Assembly: GCA_028277725.1 (NCBI GenBank)
Contig: JANQFX010000027.1
Location: 1 to 64,000, forward strand
Direction: 5' to 3'
From: Thiohalocapsa sp.
Lineage (GTDB): Bacteria; Pseudomonadota; Gammaproteobacteria; Chromatiales; Chromatiaceae
DNA: 64,000 nt
This document shows, in pieces, positions 17,714-27,584 of this stretch. Each line of letters opens with the position of its first letter. Within the stretch, counting starts at the first letter, position 1. The translations under genes and the position numbers were made by a program. Below the pieces are notes generated by a model that made no database searches, was not told where the DNA came from, and worked only from the letters and a program-made list of their open reading frames with translations.

Positions 17714-18406
17714 TCATTGTTGACGTGCGCGACGCATCGCCACCAATCCCAGGGCGAGCATCAGCAATGTATTCGGGACCGGAATGGCTTCCACGCCGGT
17801 GTCCGCACCGACCGACGCGAGCAGCGTGATCGTTCCAATCTCACCGGCGATGTTGGCGAAGCCGGTGCTCGTCAGCGTATCGAAGGCGAAGGTATCGCCG
17901 CCCGGCATCAGGAACGCTTCGTCATAACCACCGAGGCTGTCCAGGAGGATCAACGAGACGAGGGCCTCGGCCATGCTGCTATTGTCGAGGTCATAGAAGG
18001 CGGCGTAATCGATGCTGATGCTGACGGGCCCGGCACTCAATGCCTCATAGGAGAAGCTGTAAGACGCCTGAGCCGATGCGTAGCCGGCATCGAAGGCATC
18101 CGACGAGATCGTGAGCGCCGTCGAATCCACATCGCCCAGGTCCGCCGTTGCCGATGCGCTGCCGTTGCGGAACAGGTTCTCGGCCGCCACGAAGATCGGC
18201 GACGACCCTGAACCCGCGCTCTGCGAGAAGGGGGTCTCGACCGACGCCTCATAGTTGAGCGGGGTCACGGCGGTCGCGTTGGAGACAAGGATGCTGTTGA
18301 GGTCGAGCGAGGCCGACGCGGTAATGGCGCCGGCGTGCAACGAACTCGACAACAGGAAGGTGGTCGCACCGAGCAGTGCGATCAACGGGTGCTTGATACA
18401 TCTCAT
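17714..18406 (-). CDS. Secreted protein with PEP-CTERM-like sorting signal
   Basis: A 230-residue exported protein. The N-terminus is a signal peptide (basic start, then LIALLGATTFLLSSSLHA). The middle is Ser/Ala-rich with acidic stretches and few charged clusters, typical of exosortase substrates. The C-terminus reads IPVPNTLLMLALGLVAMRRA, i.e. a VPxP-type motif, a membrane helix and a basic tail, the tripartite PEP-CTERM pattern. Such proteins are sorted by an exosortase and often linked to exopolysaccharide or biofilm. It lies 100 bp before phoX on the same strand. No exosortase is in the window. Confidence 0.8.
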   Translation of the reverse strand: MRCIKHPLIALLGATTFLLSSSLHAGAITASASLDLNSILVSNATAVTPLNYEASVETPFSQSAGSGSSPIFVAAENLFRNGSASATADLGDVDSTALTISSDAFDAGYASAQASYSFSYEALSAGPVSISIDYAAFYDLDNSSMAEALVSLILLDSLGGYDEAFLMPGGDTFAFDTLTSTGFANIAGEIGTITLLASVGADTGVEAIPVPNTLLMLALGLVAMRRARQQ

Positions 18407-18758
18407 GTGCTGCGAGCCTCTCGGATTGCGATCGTAGCCTTGGGTGGGGTCTGGAACAGCCGAGCGAATACAGATCTCGAATGACCAGGGCAGCGGATCC
18501 TACAGTGCTCAATGCCCGGATTGATCACCGCTCAGGCGATCACTCTCGACAGCAAACACCGGTCTAGTTGCCAATGGACACGCATTCACCTGCCTTAATC
18601 CAAGCAACGCGCTGAAGTATAGAGAGGCGGCATGACACCTCGACGACGTCGAGGCTAAGGTTACCGGTCGATTCGATGACAGCGCGGTTACGCCGCACCG
18701 CGCGCTTGCATCGACGGGCACGACTCTCTTTCGCAGTCCGTAGGGCACGGCCATTGAA
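18407..18758. other. Intergenic region without recognised features
   Basis: Non-coding sequence upstream of the PEP-CTERM-like gene. It should hold that gene's promoter, but I cannot pick one with confidence. The right part merges into a dispersed repeat. Confidence 0.35.
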
Positions 18759-18945
18759 CTAGATAGAGCAGTTGACCGCGCCGATTTCTACGTAAGGCGC
18801 TGACTTGCTTTCGGGTCCGTGGAAAAGCCGAGGTTGAATGACGTTCCAGAAGCTCGGGTGCGGCCGCACCCTCCCCGCGGGCCATGGGCACCTCGAAGAA
18901 CTCGAGATGCCCATGCGGGGCAGTCCCGCAGGGATCACAACACCG
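18759..18945. repeat. Dispersed repeat, copy A (MITE-related)
   Basis: Begins with CTAGATAGAGCAGTTGACC, almost identical to the end of the MITE-like element at 27.58 kb. It continues with AAGGCGCTGACTTGCTTTCG, which recurs exactly at 31.49 kb. It ends near a palindromic stretch, GGGCACCTCGAAG...CTCGAGATGCCC. It has no coding potential and no clear right-hand terminal repeat. Confidence 0.65.
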
Positions 18946-20416
18946 ACCCATGCTCCTCTGGCTGCTGCCGAAAGTGCGCTCGGCCGCTCGCCACCAGGGC
19001 GCCCACCCTGGCCCCATGGCGCTCCAGCACGGAACCGGCGACGATGATCGTGCCGCCGAGCAAGACCAGCGCCGTCCAGCCGCCCACGGTGAAATGGCTG
19101 AGTGCCGCCTCCGCGCCGTAGCCGACGCCGAGCAGTGCGACCAGCATGCCGAGCACGAACAGACCCCGGTCGCGGCGCAGGTAGCCGCTCGCGAGGGCGA
19201 CACCGCCGGCGCAGGCCGCCACCAGCGCCGGGCCGAGCCCGCCGTGGACGAGCAGATTGATGGCCATCGCAGAGGTCAGGACCCAGACTGCCACGCACCT
19301 GTACGACACCAGACGCCCGGCGCTGCGATTGCCGAGATCCACCAGCAGCCCGGCGAGCAACAAGGCCGTGACCGGGAGTTGCAGTGCGTCGGCGAGACCG
19401 TCCAGGGGCACGAGCACATCGAACAGACAGGCCGCGGCCGATATCGCGAAGGCCACACCCGCGCTCTCCCAGGCGCCCGACCATCCACCCGATCGACGCG
19501 CTCCGGCGACCAACGCCGTCCGCACCGCGACATAGCCCGCCAGCGCGAGCACACCGAAGAACAGGGCACCCGGCGCATAGAGCCAAGCGCTGCGCCCGGC
19601 GATCACCGCCAACGGCAATACCAACAGCAGCCGGGCCACCCGCCCTTCGGTGGTGGCCAGCGACCGGTCGACGCGGCTTAGCCACAGGATCGCCCAGCTC
19701 AGCAGCAGCACCAACGCCAGCAGAAGCCCGGACACGGCAAGGCCGTCGCGCACGGGCACCAGCAGGGCTAGATTGGCCAGCAGGTAGAGGGCCGTCAGCC
19801 GCCAAGCGGAGCGGCGCGCCAGCACCAGAAAGCCGATCGCGGCACACAGCGCCAGGACCGCCGTGGAGCTAAGCGTCAGCGACAGCGCGGCCCCGAGGGA
19901 CAGGGTGCCGCCGACGGCGGATTGCCAGAATCCGCCCGCGGGAGCCATCACGGCACCGAGGTGGTCGTAGGTGATGCCGCCGAGGAAGGCGAAGCTGACC
20001 GGCATCGCCGCCAGCGCCAACGCAATGAACAGCCGTGCACCCTTGGACTCGTGCAGCCAGTGGCCGAGTCCGAAACCGGCGGCCGTGAGCGCGACCGTAT
20101 GACCGAGCAGCAGCAGGGAACGGGTGAAGTCATCGCCCTCCTTCCAGCCCTCGAACAGGTACAGCACGAAGGCCCCGACAATGACCAGGGCACCGAGGCC
20201 ACGTAGCAGCGCGGATAGGGGCAGACCGCCGCCGGTCGAGTCGACGGTCATCGGGTCGTCGGCTTCGCCGCTCGCGGCGCCGGTGCGGCCGGGGCGATGC
20301 GACGGGTGGGCGATCTGGCCTTGCCGGGCGTCCAAGCCCTCGGGCCAGTCGAGCGTCAGGTCGCTCCCGGATGCAAGGGCGGCGGTCCGGGTGCTCGGGC
20401 TGGCTTCAATCTTCAT
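18935..20416 (-). CDS. Multi-pass membrane protein of unknown function
   Basis: A 493-residue protein with a polar N-terminus of about 60 residues and then 12 or more hydrophobic helices (for example LGALVIVGAFVLYLFEGW and LLLALVLLLSWAILWL). No transport signature is recognised. Its start overlaps the end of the PspA-like gene by 11 bp, so the two are translationally coupled. This suggests the PspA-like protein acts at, or is recruited by, this membrane protein. No close family comes to mind. Confidence 0.8.
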   Translation of the reverse strand: MKIEASPSTRTAALASGSDLTLDWPEGLDARQGQIAHPSHRPGRTGAASGEADDPMTVDSTGGGLPLSALLRGLGALVIVGAFVLYLFEGWKEGDDFTRSLLLLGHTVALTAAGFGLGHWLHESKGARLFIALALAAMPVSFAFLGGITYDHLGAVMAPAGGFWQSAVGGTLSLGAALSLTLSSTAVLALCAAIGFLVLARRSAWRLTALYLLANLALLVPVRDGLAVSGLLLALVLLLSWAILWLSRVDRSLATTEGRVARLLLVLPLAVIAGRSAWLYAPGALFFGVLALAGYVAVRTALVAGARRSGGWSGAWESAGVAFAISAAACLFDVLVPLDGLADALQLPVTALLLAGLLVDLGNRSAGRLVSYRCVAVWVLTSAMAINLLVHGGLGPALVAACAGGVALASGYLRRDRGLFVLGMLVALLGVGYGAEAALSHFTVGGWTALVLLGGTIIVAGSVLERHGARVGALVASGRAHFRQQPEEHGSVL

Positions 20417-21053
20417 GGCCGACCTCCCCGCGCTTCAGCGCGGCCAGCTCGGCACGCAGCTCCGCGCGCTCTTCCTCGGCCTCGAAGTCGTCCGCGAGCC
20501 GGTCCTCCGTGCAGGTGCCGGACAGGATCTCGCGCTCGCCGATGCGCACCTCCCAGCGCTCGAAGATCTCCTCGAGGTCATCGCCGCGATGCGTGTCCAA
20601 CTCGGCCAGACGCGCGGTCGCGTCGGCGCTGGCGGCACGGCTCCGGAGCAGGCCGCGGCGCTGTTCCAAGCCCTCGACACGCCGGCGCAGCGCGTCGATG
20701 TCGGCCGCCAGGCGGCGCTCCGTCGATGTCTGCTCCCGCAGGCTGTCGGCGAGGGCGTCCGCCTCGGCACCGGCCCGCTTGGCGCGGCGCAGGCACTCGA
20801 GCGCCCGCTCCTCATCCGCGCAGCCCGCCGCGCGTTCGCGCCAGGTCGCGGACTGTGCGCGCAGGGCGTCGACGCGGGTTTGCAGGCGCGCTCCGTCGCG
20901 GCAAAGCCGGGCCTGACGGACCTTGGCGGTGGCATAGGCGCGGCGGGCGTCGCGGATGCCGGCCTCGACGACGGCGTCGTGGTTCTCGATCTCGCCCACG
21001 AGCTGGTCAACTCGGGACGTCAGGGTGGCGCTGAAGCGTTTCAGTATCGACAT
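20406..21053 (-). CDS. PspA/IM30-family coiled-coil protein
   Basis: A 215-residue, almost entirely helical protein. The N-terminus MSILKRFSATLTSRVDQLV resembles the amphipathic helix of PspA/Vipp1, followed by ENHDAVVEAGIRDARRAYAT and long heptad-like coiled coils rich in Ala, Arg and Glu. PspA proteins are bacterial ESCRT-III relatives that bind stressed inner membrane. It is shorter and more divergent than canonical PspA and no pspBC or pspF is nearby. The partner is instead the overlapping membrane protein. Confidence 0.75.
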   Translation of the reverse strand: MSILKRFSATLTSRVDQLVGEIENHDAVVEAGIRDARRAYATAKVRQARLCRDGARLQTRVDALRAQSATWRERAAGCADEERALECLRRAKRAGAEADALADSLREQTSTERRLAADIDALRRRVEGLEQRRGLLRSRAASADATARLAELDTHRGDDLEEIFERWEVRIGEREILSGTCTEDRLADDFEAEEERAELRAELAALKRGEVGHED

Positions 21054-21091
21054 CGACTGCTCCTCTCGGTTGTGGATGGCAGTCGATGTCT

Positions 21092-21107
21092 ATCAAGTCG
21101 CGTGCCG
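21092..21107 (-). promoter_or_regulatory. Candidate sigma-54 promoter of the pspA-like gene
   Basis: On the minus strand CGGCACG-CGAC-TTGAT lies 39-54 bp before the start. It keeps the -24 GG and correct spacing of the sigma-54 consensus (TGGCACG-N4-TTGCA) but has GA in place of the -12 GC. pspA operons are classically sigma-54 dependent, which makes the match worth noting. Weak evidence on its own. Confidence 0.35.
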
Positions 21108-21315
21108 ATTCCCGCCGCACGCTCAAGGCACTGATATCAATACTCTTTGGCCGTACTCAGCACGATCAGCCGATCGACCACCCCACACGAGTGCATACAT
21201 CCAATGCACCATTCCATGCATTGCATGTACAGGCTCAGCCGGCCATCATCCGGCCCAGGACCGCCGCAGCCCATTCGTCGGCGGGTGGCGCGACCGGGCG
21301 ATGCGCCGCGGTCGG

Positions 21316-23124
21316 TCAGGCCGCGGCCGGGGCGGCCCGGTCCTGGAACTGCAGCGCCGCGAGCCTCGCGTAGAGGCCGCCTTGGGCGAGCAGTTCCTCG
21401 TGGCGCCCCGATGCGACGATGCGCCCCTGGTCCAACACCAGGATGCGATCCGCCTCACGCACGGTGGCGAGCCGGTGGGCGATGACGATGCTGGTGCGAT
21501 CCGCCATCAGGTGCTCCAGGGCATCCTGCACCAGGCGCTCGCTCTCGGCATCCAGAGCGCTGGTGGCCTCATCCAGCAGCAGCAACGCCGGATCGCACAG
21601 GACTGCGCGGGCGATGGCGATGCGCTGGCGCTCGCCACCGGACAGGCGCACCCCGCGCTCGCCGAGGTAGGTTTCGTAGCCATCCGGGAGCCGCCGCAGG
21701 AAGGCATCGGCATGGGCGGCGCGGGCGGCGGCCTGCACCTGCTCGTCGCTGGCGTGCTCGGTGCCGTAGCGGATATTCTCGGCCGCCGAGGTGCCGAAAA
21801 TGACCGGCTCCTGCGGCACCACGGCGATCTGCCCGCGCAGCTCCGACGGATCGAGCTGACGTAGATCGACGCCGTCGAACCTCAGACGCCCTCGGGAGGG
21901 GTCGTAAAAGCGCAGCAGCAGGTGGAACAGCGTCGACTTGCCCGCGCCCGACGGCCCCACCAGCGCCACCCGCTCGCCCGGTGCGATGTCCAGGTCCAAC
22001 CCCGTGAGCGCGGGGGTGTGCGGCCGCGCGGGATAGCTGAAGCCGACGCCCTCGGCGCTGACCTGGCCCCGCACCGGTTGCGCGAGGGGCACGGGTTTCG
22101 ATGGGGGCTGAACCATCGGGTCCGCTTCCAGCAGCTCCATGAGCCGCTCCGCCGCGCCCGCGCCGCGCAGGAGCTGGCCGACGAGGTCACTCAAGGAGCC
22201 CACGGAGCCGGCCACCAGCACCGCGTAGAACAGGAAGGCCGACAGCTCGCCGCCGCTGATGCGCGCGTCGAGCACGGCATGGCCACCGATCCAGAGCACG
22301 ACGCCGATGGCGCCGAAGGTGAGCAGCGTGACCACGGCCGACAGCAGCGCGCTCGCGAAGGAGCGCTGCATCGCCGTGTCGAAGGCACGCTCCACGTTCT
22401 CGCCATAGCGACGCTCGTCCACCGGCTCGTGGCCGCTGGCCTGGACGGTGCGGATGGCGTGCAGGGTCTCGTCGACATAGGCACCGATGTCGCCGACGCG
22501 ATCCTGGCTGAGCCGCGACAGGTGCCGCACCCGATAGCCGATGAACCAGCTCGGCAGGACCACGAAGGGCACCCCGAGCAACACCATTAGCGTGAGCTTG
22601 GGGCTGGTAATCGCGAGCATGATGACGCCACCGGCCGCCAACAGCGCACTACGCAATCCCATGGCGAGGGTCGAGCCCGCCACGACCTGCAGGATCGCGG
22701 TATCGCTGGTGAGCCTGGCGATCAGTTCACCGGTGCGCGTGGTCTCGTAGAAGCCCACGTCCAGCGCCAGCGCGCGGGCGAAGACGGCGCGGCGCACATC
22801 CGCGACCACCCGCTCGCCGATCCAATCGAGCAAGTAGCCGCGCAGTCCAATGGAAACGGCCAGCAGCGCAACCACACCGACGAAAAAGCCGAGCGCCAGA
22901 TCCAGCGCCTGCGGCGAGCCCGTGGCGAGCCCGCGGTCGACCACGGCGCGGATGACCTGGCCGAAGGCCAGCAACGACCCGGCACCGAACACCAGCGCGA
23001 TCAGGGCAAGCACCAGGCGCCGCCAGTAGGGCAAGGCGAAGCGCAACAGGCGCAGCAGCGGCCCGAGGTGGCGACTGCGCGCCCGGTCGGAGTCGGCTGC
23101 GGCGGCCTTGCCGGCGTTCTTCAT
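21316..23124 (-). CDS. ABC exporter, fused membrane and ATPase domains (MsbA/BmrA-like)
   Basis: A 602-residue half-transporter. Six membrane helices occupy about 30-330. The ATPase domain has Walker A LVGPSGAGKSTLFHLLLRF (about 393), the Q-loop VPQEPVIFGTS, the signature VRLSGGERQRIAIARA, Walker B LLLLDEATSALD and the H-loop IVIAHRLATV. All motifs are canonical, so it should work as a homodimer. Substrates of this class include lipid A, phospholipids and drugs and cannot be told from sequence. It is a single gene, 262 bp downstream of the pspA-like start on the same strand. Confidence 0.93.
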   Translation of the reverse strand: MKNAGKAAAADSDRARSRHLGPLLRLLRFALPYWRRLVLALIALVFGAGSLLAFGQVIRAVVDRGLATGSPQALDLALGFFVGVVALLAVSIGLRGYLLDWIGERVVADVRRAVFARALALDVGFYETTRTGELIARLTSDTAILQVVAGSTLAMGLRSALLAAGGVIMLAITSPKLTLMVLLGVPFVVLPSWFIGYRVRHLSRLSQDRVGDIGAYVDETLHAIRTVQASGHEPVDERRYGENVERAFDTAMQRSFASALLSAVVTLLTFGAIGVVLWIGGHAVLDARISGGELSAFLFYAVLVAGSVGSLSDLVGQLLRGAGAAERLMELLEADPMVQPPSKPVPLAQPVRGQVSAEGVGFSYPARPHTPALTGLDLDIAPGERVALVGPSGAGKSTLFHLLLRFYDPSRGRLRFDGVDLRQLDPSELRGQIAVVPQEPVIFGTSAAENIRYGTEHASDEQVQAAARAAHADAFLRRLPDGYETYLGERGVRLSGGERQRIAIARAVLCDPALLLLDEATSALDAESERLVQDALEHLMADRTSIVIAHRLATVREADRILVLDQGRIVASGRHEELLAQGGLYARLAALQFQDRAAPAAA

Positions 23125-23433
23125 GGATGATCGGTACGGGGGATGGACGAGAAGGGATCGAGTCGATCAGGCGGCTGCCAGAATTGCGGCCAGGCCTTGT
23201 GACCTAGCCTTGCGCATCAGTCGGAGTCGACCTAGGGCGCAAGGCTTCGCCGCCGGGCGCGCCACCCGGCCGGCGGCGTGCCTGCGAGCGGACGCACCCG
23301 GCGGCCCGGGGACCGCGGGAAAGATCAAGCGCCGTGCCGGGCGTGCGCGATTCGCCCAGCGCGCCGAGCAATCCGGCTGATCTGGATTGGTTTTTGATCG
23401 ATCTCTAGGCTGATCGCTTCTTGCGGGGAGGTC
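23125..23433. other. GC-rich intergenic region
   Basis: About 309 bp, very GC-rich, with an extended hairpin potential around CCGCCGGGCGCGCC...GGCCGGCGGC (about 23250-23277). No gene, promoter or repeat recognised. It must contain the exporter promoter. Confidence 0.35.
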
Positions 23434-23670
23434 CTAAGCGTTCAGCATCGCATAGAGCTGATCCTTCATTTTCAGGCGCTCCTTCTTCAGGTCTTCGATG
23501 GTCTCGTCCGCAACCGGCGTGCCGAGTTCCTCGAGCTTACGCACGCGCGCGTCGATGCCGTCGTATTGGTCCATCAACGCGGCAAAGGGTTCGTTGGACG
23601 CGCGCATATCCTCGATCTTGGCTTCGAACTCCGGGAACTCGTGGATCAGGTCATGTTTCTCGCCGAGCAT
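23434..23670 (-). CDS. YdcH-family protein (DUF465)
   Basis: A 78-residue helical hairpin protein. The segment KHDLIHEFPEFEAKIEDMRA at the start, FAALMDQYDGIDARVRKLE in the middle, and LKKERLKMKDQLYAML at the end are the conserved core of the DUF465/YdcH family. Function is unknown; these small acidic-basic coiled coils are widespread in proteobacteria. It is monocistronic. Confidence 0.92.
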   Translation of the reverse strand: MLGEKHDLIHEFPEFEAKIEDMRASNEPFAALMDQYDGIDARVRKLEELGTPVADETIEDLKKERLKMKDQLYAMLNA

Positions 23671-23968
23671 CGGGTGATCGTCCTCCGCAGCAGTACGCCC
23701 GCCGTTCGGGCGACTCGTGTTTGCCCCGGGTGCAGTCAGGATGTGTCGAAACGCAGGCCGTTGCCGGGTCGGCGTGCGCGTTGAGGCGATCGCATGGTAC
23801 GCATGGCGACAACCACTGAACCGCCGTCACTATCATTGTAAACCAGCAGTCATGTTCTCAGAACTGCGACAACGCAGCCCATGCGTGACCTAGGTTAGGG
23901 TTTGGGGTTGTGGTTCGAGCCATCGAGGCGGTGTCGTCCACGGACTCGCGCCGCGCCGAGCGCCGACA

Positions 23969-24499
23969 TTACTGCTGGTTCAGCTGCTCGACCACCGCCT
24001 CGGTGAGGTCGACCTCCGAACCCTCCTCGAAATAGAGCATGCCGGCCCGATTCGGGTCGAAGGTGCGCACCTCGAACACCGCGGACAGGCCCTCCTGCTT
24101 GGCCGCGGCGGCGATGGCCTTCTGTGCCGGCTCCATGAGCTTCTCGGCCTCCTGCTGCTGAATCTCGGCGACCTGCTCCTGCACCCCGGCGAAGTCCTTC
24201 TCGAGCTGGTCCACCAGCGCTTGGATCTCGCCCTGCTTCTTGTCGAGCTGCGCCTTGCTCATCAGCGGCGCATCGCGCTGAAGTCTTGCCTGCAGCTGCC
24301 GGATCTCCTGCTCGCGGCCCGCGAACTCACGCTGCTCGGAGGCGAACTGCCCGCTGATCCGCTCCTGCGCCGCACGCCCCTGGGGGCTGCTCTGGAAGAC
24401 ACGCTCCATATCGACGAAACCGACGCCCGCGGCCATCGCGAACAGGGGCATCGAGCCGAGAACGAGGGCGGCGATGGAGCGGACTGGGCTCTGCTGCAT
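23969..24499 (-). CDS. Skp/OmpH-family periplasmic chaperone-like protein
   Basis: A 176-residue protein with a signal peptide (SIAALVLGSMPLFAMAAG), the OmpH-domain start VGFVDMERVFQSSPQGRAAQ, and a central charged coiled coil of about 80 residues, ending in the strand EVDLTEAVVEQLNQQ. Skp is a trimeric chaperone for outer-membrane proteins. This copy is not in the usual bamA-skp-lpxD cluster, so it is probably a paralogue. The ATG at 24499 has AGGAGA upstream; the open frame reaching 24703 lacks coding character. Confidence 0.85.
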   Translation of the reverse strand: MQQSPVRSIAALVLGSMPLFAMAAGVGFVDMERVFQSSPQGRAAQERISGQFASEQREFAGREQEIRQLQARLQRDAPLMSKAQLDKKQGEIQALVDQLEKDFAGVQEQVAEIQQQEAEKLMEPAQKAIAAAAKQEGLSAVFEVRTFDPNRAGMLYFEEGSEVDLTEAVVEQLNQQ

Positions 24500-24714
24500 G
24501 TCTGAGGTCTCCTGCGACGGATGACGGTCGCTCGATGTCGACGAGCGTGGGTTCACGGGATAGGCCGGGACGAGACCGCGGCGCGATGCGCGAATTCTAC
24601 TGCCCGACCGGGCAACGGGACAGTGCGGCGGCGGATGCCGCCCGGCGCCGGGCGACAACGCTGAGCTACAATGCCAAGAGAGAGGAGTCGAGCGCGAAGG
24701 CAAGAGCAGATCAC

Positions 24715-25248
24715 ATGGCCAATTCCTTGCAGGATCAGTTGCTGAAGTCCGGCCTGGTCAGCGAACAGCAGCTGAAACAGACCAAGACCAAGCAACGCAA
24801 GCGCAAGCGCGCGGGCGGCGGAAAAGCCGCCGACACGGCCGAGCGCGAGAACGCCGCCCGCCAGGCGGCGGCGGAGAAGCGCCGGCAGGACCAGGAACTC
24901 AACCGCAAGCTCGAGGAAGAGCGGCGCAGGAAGGCGGAGCAGGTTGCCCTCTGGCAGCTGATCCAAGACAACCGGATCTCGCGCGACGGCGGCGACATCG
25001 CGTACAACTTCGCCGATGGCAGCGCCCTGAAGAGGCTCTACGTCAACGCCGCCCAGCAACGCAATATCGCCGCCGGCAAGCTCGCCATCGTGCGCCACGG
25101 CGACTTCTACGAGCTTGTACCGGCAGCGGTGGCCGAGCGGGCGCAGCAGGTGGACGCGGCCGTCGTCGTGCTGTTCAACCGTCCTCAGAACACCGACACG
25201 GACGACCCCTATGCGGGCTATGAGGTCCCCGACGATCTCATGTGGTGA
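24715..25248 (+). CDS. DUF2058 family protein (YaiL-like)
   Basis: A 177-residue nucleoprotein-like polypeptide. It starts NSLQDQLLKSGLVSEQQLKQ, followed by a lysine/arginine-rich linker, a charged coiled coil, and the C-terminal domain with YNFADGSALKRLYVNAAQQ. This is the standard order in DUF2058 (E. coli YaiL), reported as polynucleotide-associated but of unknown role. The ATG at 24715 is chosen because the conserved start follows it directly. It is divergent from the Skp-like gene. Confidence 0.92.
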   Translation: MANSLQDQLLKSGLVSEQQLKQTKTKQRKRKRAGGGKAADTAERENAARQAAAEKRRQDQELNRKLEEERRRKAEQVALWQLIQDNRISRDGGDIAYNFADGSALKRLYVNAAQQRNIAAGKLAIVRHGDFYELVPAAVAERAQQVDAAVVVLFNRPQNTDTDDPYAGYEVPDDLMW

Positions 25249-25292
25249 GCCCCGCCGGACAGGCTCCGACGCCATAGGACGAAGCGGTTCCC

Positions 25293-27584
25293 ATGCCCAC
25301 CAGACCGCCCGCACTCCCCCTCGCCACGGTGCGCCGCGATCTCGTTCGGCTGCTCTACAGCCAGGCGCCGGCAGGCCTCGCCGTGACGGCGTTCAACGCG
25401 CTGGTCGTCACCCTCGCCATTTCCCACTTCTACGTCGCACCGTTGGTCTGGCCGTGGTTCAGCGCCCTGCTGGTGGTCTTGCTCCTGCGCGCCCTGCTGG
25501 TATCGCTGCATAGCCGTCGCCAGGAGACCTTCAGCGTCGAGCGTTGGGCGGCGCTGTTCGCCATCGGCGCCGCCGTGACCGGCTTCGCCTGGGGCCTGTC
25601 GATGTTCATCCTGCCCTGGGAGTCGTTCACCGACGAGGTGCTGCTGTCGTTCGTCATCGCGGGCATGGTGGCGGGTGCGATCCCCAGCCTCGCCCCATGC
25701 CTGTCCAGCTACATCCCCTACCTGCTCGGTGCCCTGCTCCCCGTCGCCCTGCGCATGGCCTTGATGGGCGGACAGTTCGCGCTGTTCTTCATCGTGCTGA
25801 TCCTGATGTTCGGCATCTACATGATCTTTGCCGCGCGTGCCTACCACAATGCGGTGAGACGGGCGTTCGAGCTGCGCGACGCCAACGCGGAACTGGTAGC
25901 CGAGCTCACCCAAGAAACCGAGCGCACCCGCGCCTTGAACGCGCGCCTGCAGGGCGAGGTCGAACAGCGCCGACGCATTGCCGACGAGCTCGAATTGGCC
26001 AAGAACGAGGCGGAGAGCGCCAGCGTCGCCAAGAGCGAGTTCGTCGCCAACATGAGCCACGAGATCCGCACGCCGATGAACGGCGTGCTCGGCATGATCG
26101 AGCTGCTGTCGCAGACTGAGATGGACGCCCGCCAGCGCGGCTTCGTGGAGGTCGCTCGCACCTCTAGCGAGAGCCTGCTGAACGTCCTCAACGCCATCCT
26201 GGACTTCTCCAAGATCGAGGCAGGCAAGCTCGACCTCGAGAGCGCGCCCTTCGATATCCGTGCCCTGTCGGAGGAGGTCGCGGCCCTATTTACGGCCAAC
26301 GTGCAAGCGGCGCAGATCGAGCTGACCTGCTTCGTCCCGCCGACCTTGCCGACACGGGTGATCGGCGATCCGACCCGCCTGCGCCAAATACTGACCAACC
26401 TGCTAGGCAACGCGGTGAAGTTCACCCGTGACGGCGAGGTATCGCTCAAGGTACGCAGGATCAGCGAGGTCGATGCCGAGAATCGCATCACGCTGGAGTT
26501 CATCATCCGCGACAGCGGCATCGGCATGAACCCGGAGCAGCTGAACCACCTCTACGAACCCTTCCGTCAGGCGGACGGCTCCATGACTCGCAAATACGGC
26601 GGCACCGGTCTCGGACTCGCCATCACCAAGCGGCTGACCGAACTGATGGGCGGCACCATCGACGCGGACAGCCAACCGAACCGGGGAACCGAGTTCCGGG
26701 TGCGGGTGCCGCTCGAGCTGCAGCCGAACGCCGGCGGACACCCTGAGAGCGCAGGACTCGACGGCCGCTGCGCGCTGATCGTCGACGACAACGAGACCAA
26801 CCGACAGATCTTGAGCCACTACCTGGACGGCTGGGGCATGCGCAGCAGTGCCGCCTGCGACGGCCCGCAGGCGCTGGACCTTCTCGCCATCGCCAGCAGC
26901 GAAGGCCGGCAGATCGACGTTGCCCTCCTGGACATGCAGATGCCCCAGATGGACGGTTTCGCCCTAGCCGAGGCCATCCACAACCTGCCCGACTGGCGCG
27001 GGCTGCCGTTGCTGCTGCTGAGCTCGCCGGGCAGCATGGAGCCCCCCGACGGTCGCACCAACCTATTCCTGTTCTGCCTGAGTAAGCCGGTCCGCCACGC
27101 CTCGCTGCGCGACAGTCTGTACCAGGTCTTCTACGGCACCACGCCGGGCTACGCGCGCATGCCGCCGCAGAAGACCTCGGTGATCAAACTCCGCGGGCGC
27201 GTGCTGTTGGTCGAGGACAACCCGGTGAACCAAAAGGTCGCGCAGTCCATGCTGAAGCGATTCGGCGTCGACGCGGAGTTGGCCGAGAACGGACAGGTGG
27301 CCGTCGATCGCTGTGTCGAAGCGCACTACGACGTCGTGCTCATGGACGTACAGATGCCAGTGATGGATGGCCTGGATGCGACCCGTGCCCTACGCGAACG
27401 CGAGCGGCTGCGGGGGTCGGGCCACGTGCCCATCATCGCCATGACCGCCAACGCCACGCAGTCCGACCGCGACGCCTGCCTCGCCGCCGGCATGGACGAC
27501 TACATCCCCAAGCCGGTCAAGGGCGCCCAACTGCACGCTGCCCTCGCCGCCTGGCTGCCGGGCGGCGAGGGCTCAGAAGACTAA
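25293..27584 (+). CDS. Hybrid sensor histidine kinase with two receiver domains
   Basis: A 763-residue membrane hybrid kinase. About five membrane helices (25-180) form the sensory part without a periplasmic domain. A coiled linker follows, then HisKA with the phospho-acceptor His256 in [14 protein letters not shown], and HATPase_c with [15 protein letters not shown] and [13 protein letters not shown]1 has acceptor Asp547 ([11 protein letters not shown]), and REC2 has Asp685 ([11 protein letters not shown]) with KPVK. No Hpt domain is present, so a separate phosphotransfer protein or direct output is expected. No partner regulator is adjacent. The stop codon touches a MITE-like element. Confidence 0.93.
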   Translation: MPTRPPALPLATVRRDLVRLLYSQAPAGLAVTAFNALVVTLAISHFYVAPLVWPWFSALLVVLLLRALLVSLHSRRQETFSVERWAALFAIGAAVTGFAWGLSMFILPWESFTDEVLLSFVIAGMVAGAIPSLAPCLSSYIPYLLGALLPVALRMALMGGQFALFFIVLILMFGIYMIFAARAYHNAVRRAFELRDANAELVAELTQETERTRALNARLQGEVEQRRRIADELELAKNEAESASVAKSEFVANMSHEIRTPMNGVLGMIELLSQTEMDARQRGFVEVARTSSESLLNVLNAILDFSKIEAGKLDLESAPFDIRALSEEVAALFTANVQAAQIELTCFVPPTLPTRVIGDPTRLRQILTNLLGNAVKFTRDGEVSLKVRRISEVDAENRITLEFIIRDSGIGMNPEQLNHLYEPFRQADGSMTRKYGGTGLGLAITKRLTELMGGTIDADSQPNRGTEFRVRVPLELQPNAGGHPESAGLDGRCALIVDDNETNRQILSHYLDGWGMRSSAACDGPQALDLLAIASSEGRQIDVALLDMQMPQMDGFALAEAIHNLPDWRGLPLLLLSSPGSMEPPDGRTNLFLFCLSKPVRHASLRDSLYQVFYGTTPGYARMPPQKTSVIKLRGRVLLVEDNPVNQKVAQSMLKRFGVDAELAENGQVAVDRCVEAHYDVVLMDVQMPVMDGLDATRALRERERLRGSGHVPIIAMTANATQSDRDACLAAGMDDYIPKPVKGAQLHAALAAWLPGGEGSED

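Noticed and set aside
23880-23920. TTAGGGTTTGGGG resembling telomere-like repeats
   Set aside because: Only one and a half units, in a plain intergenic gap.
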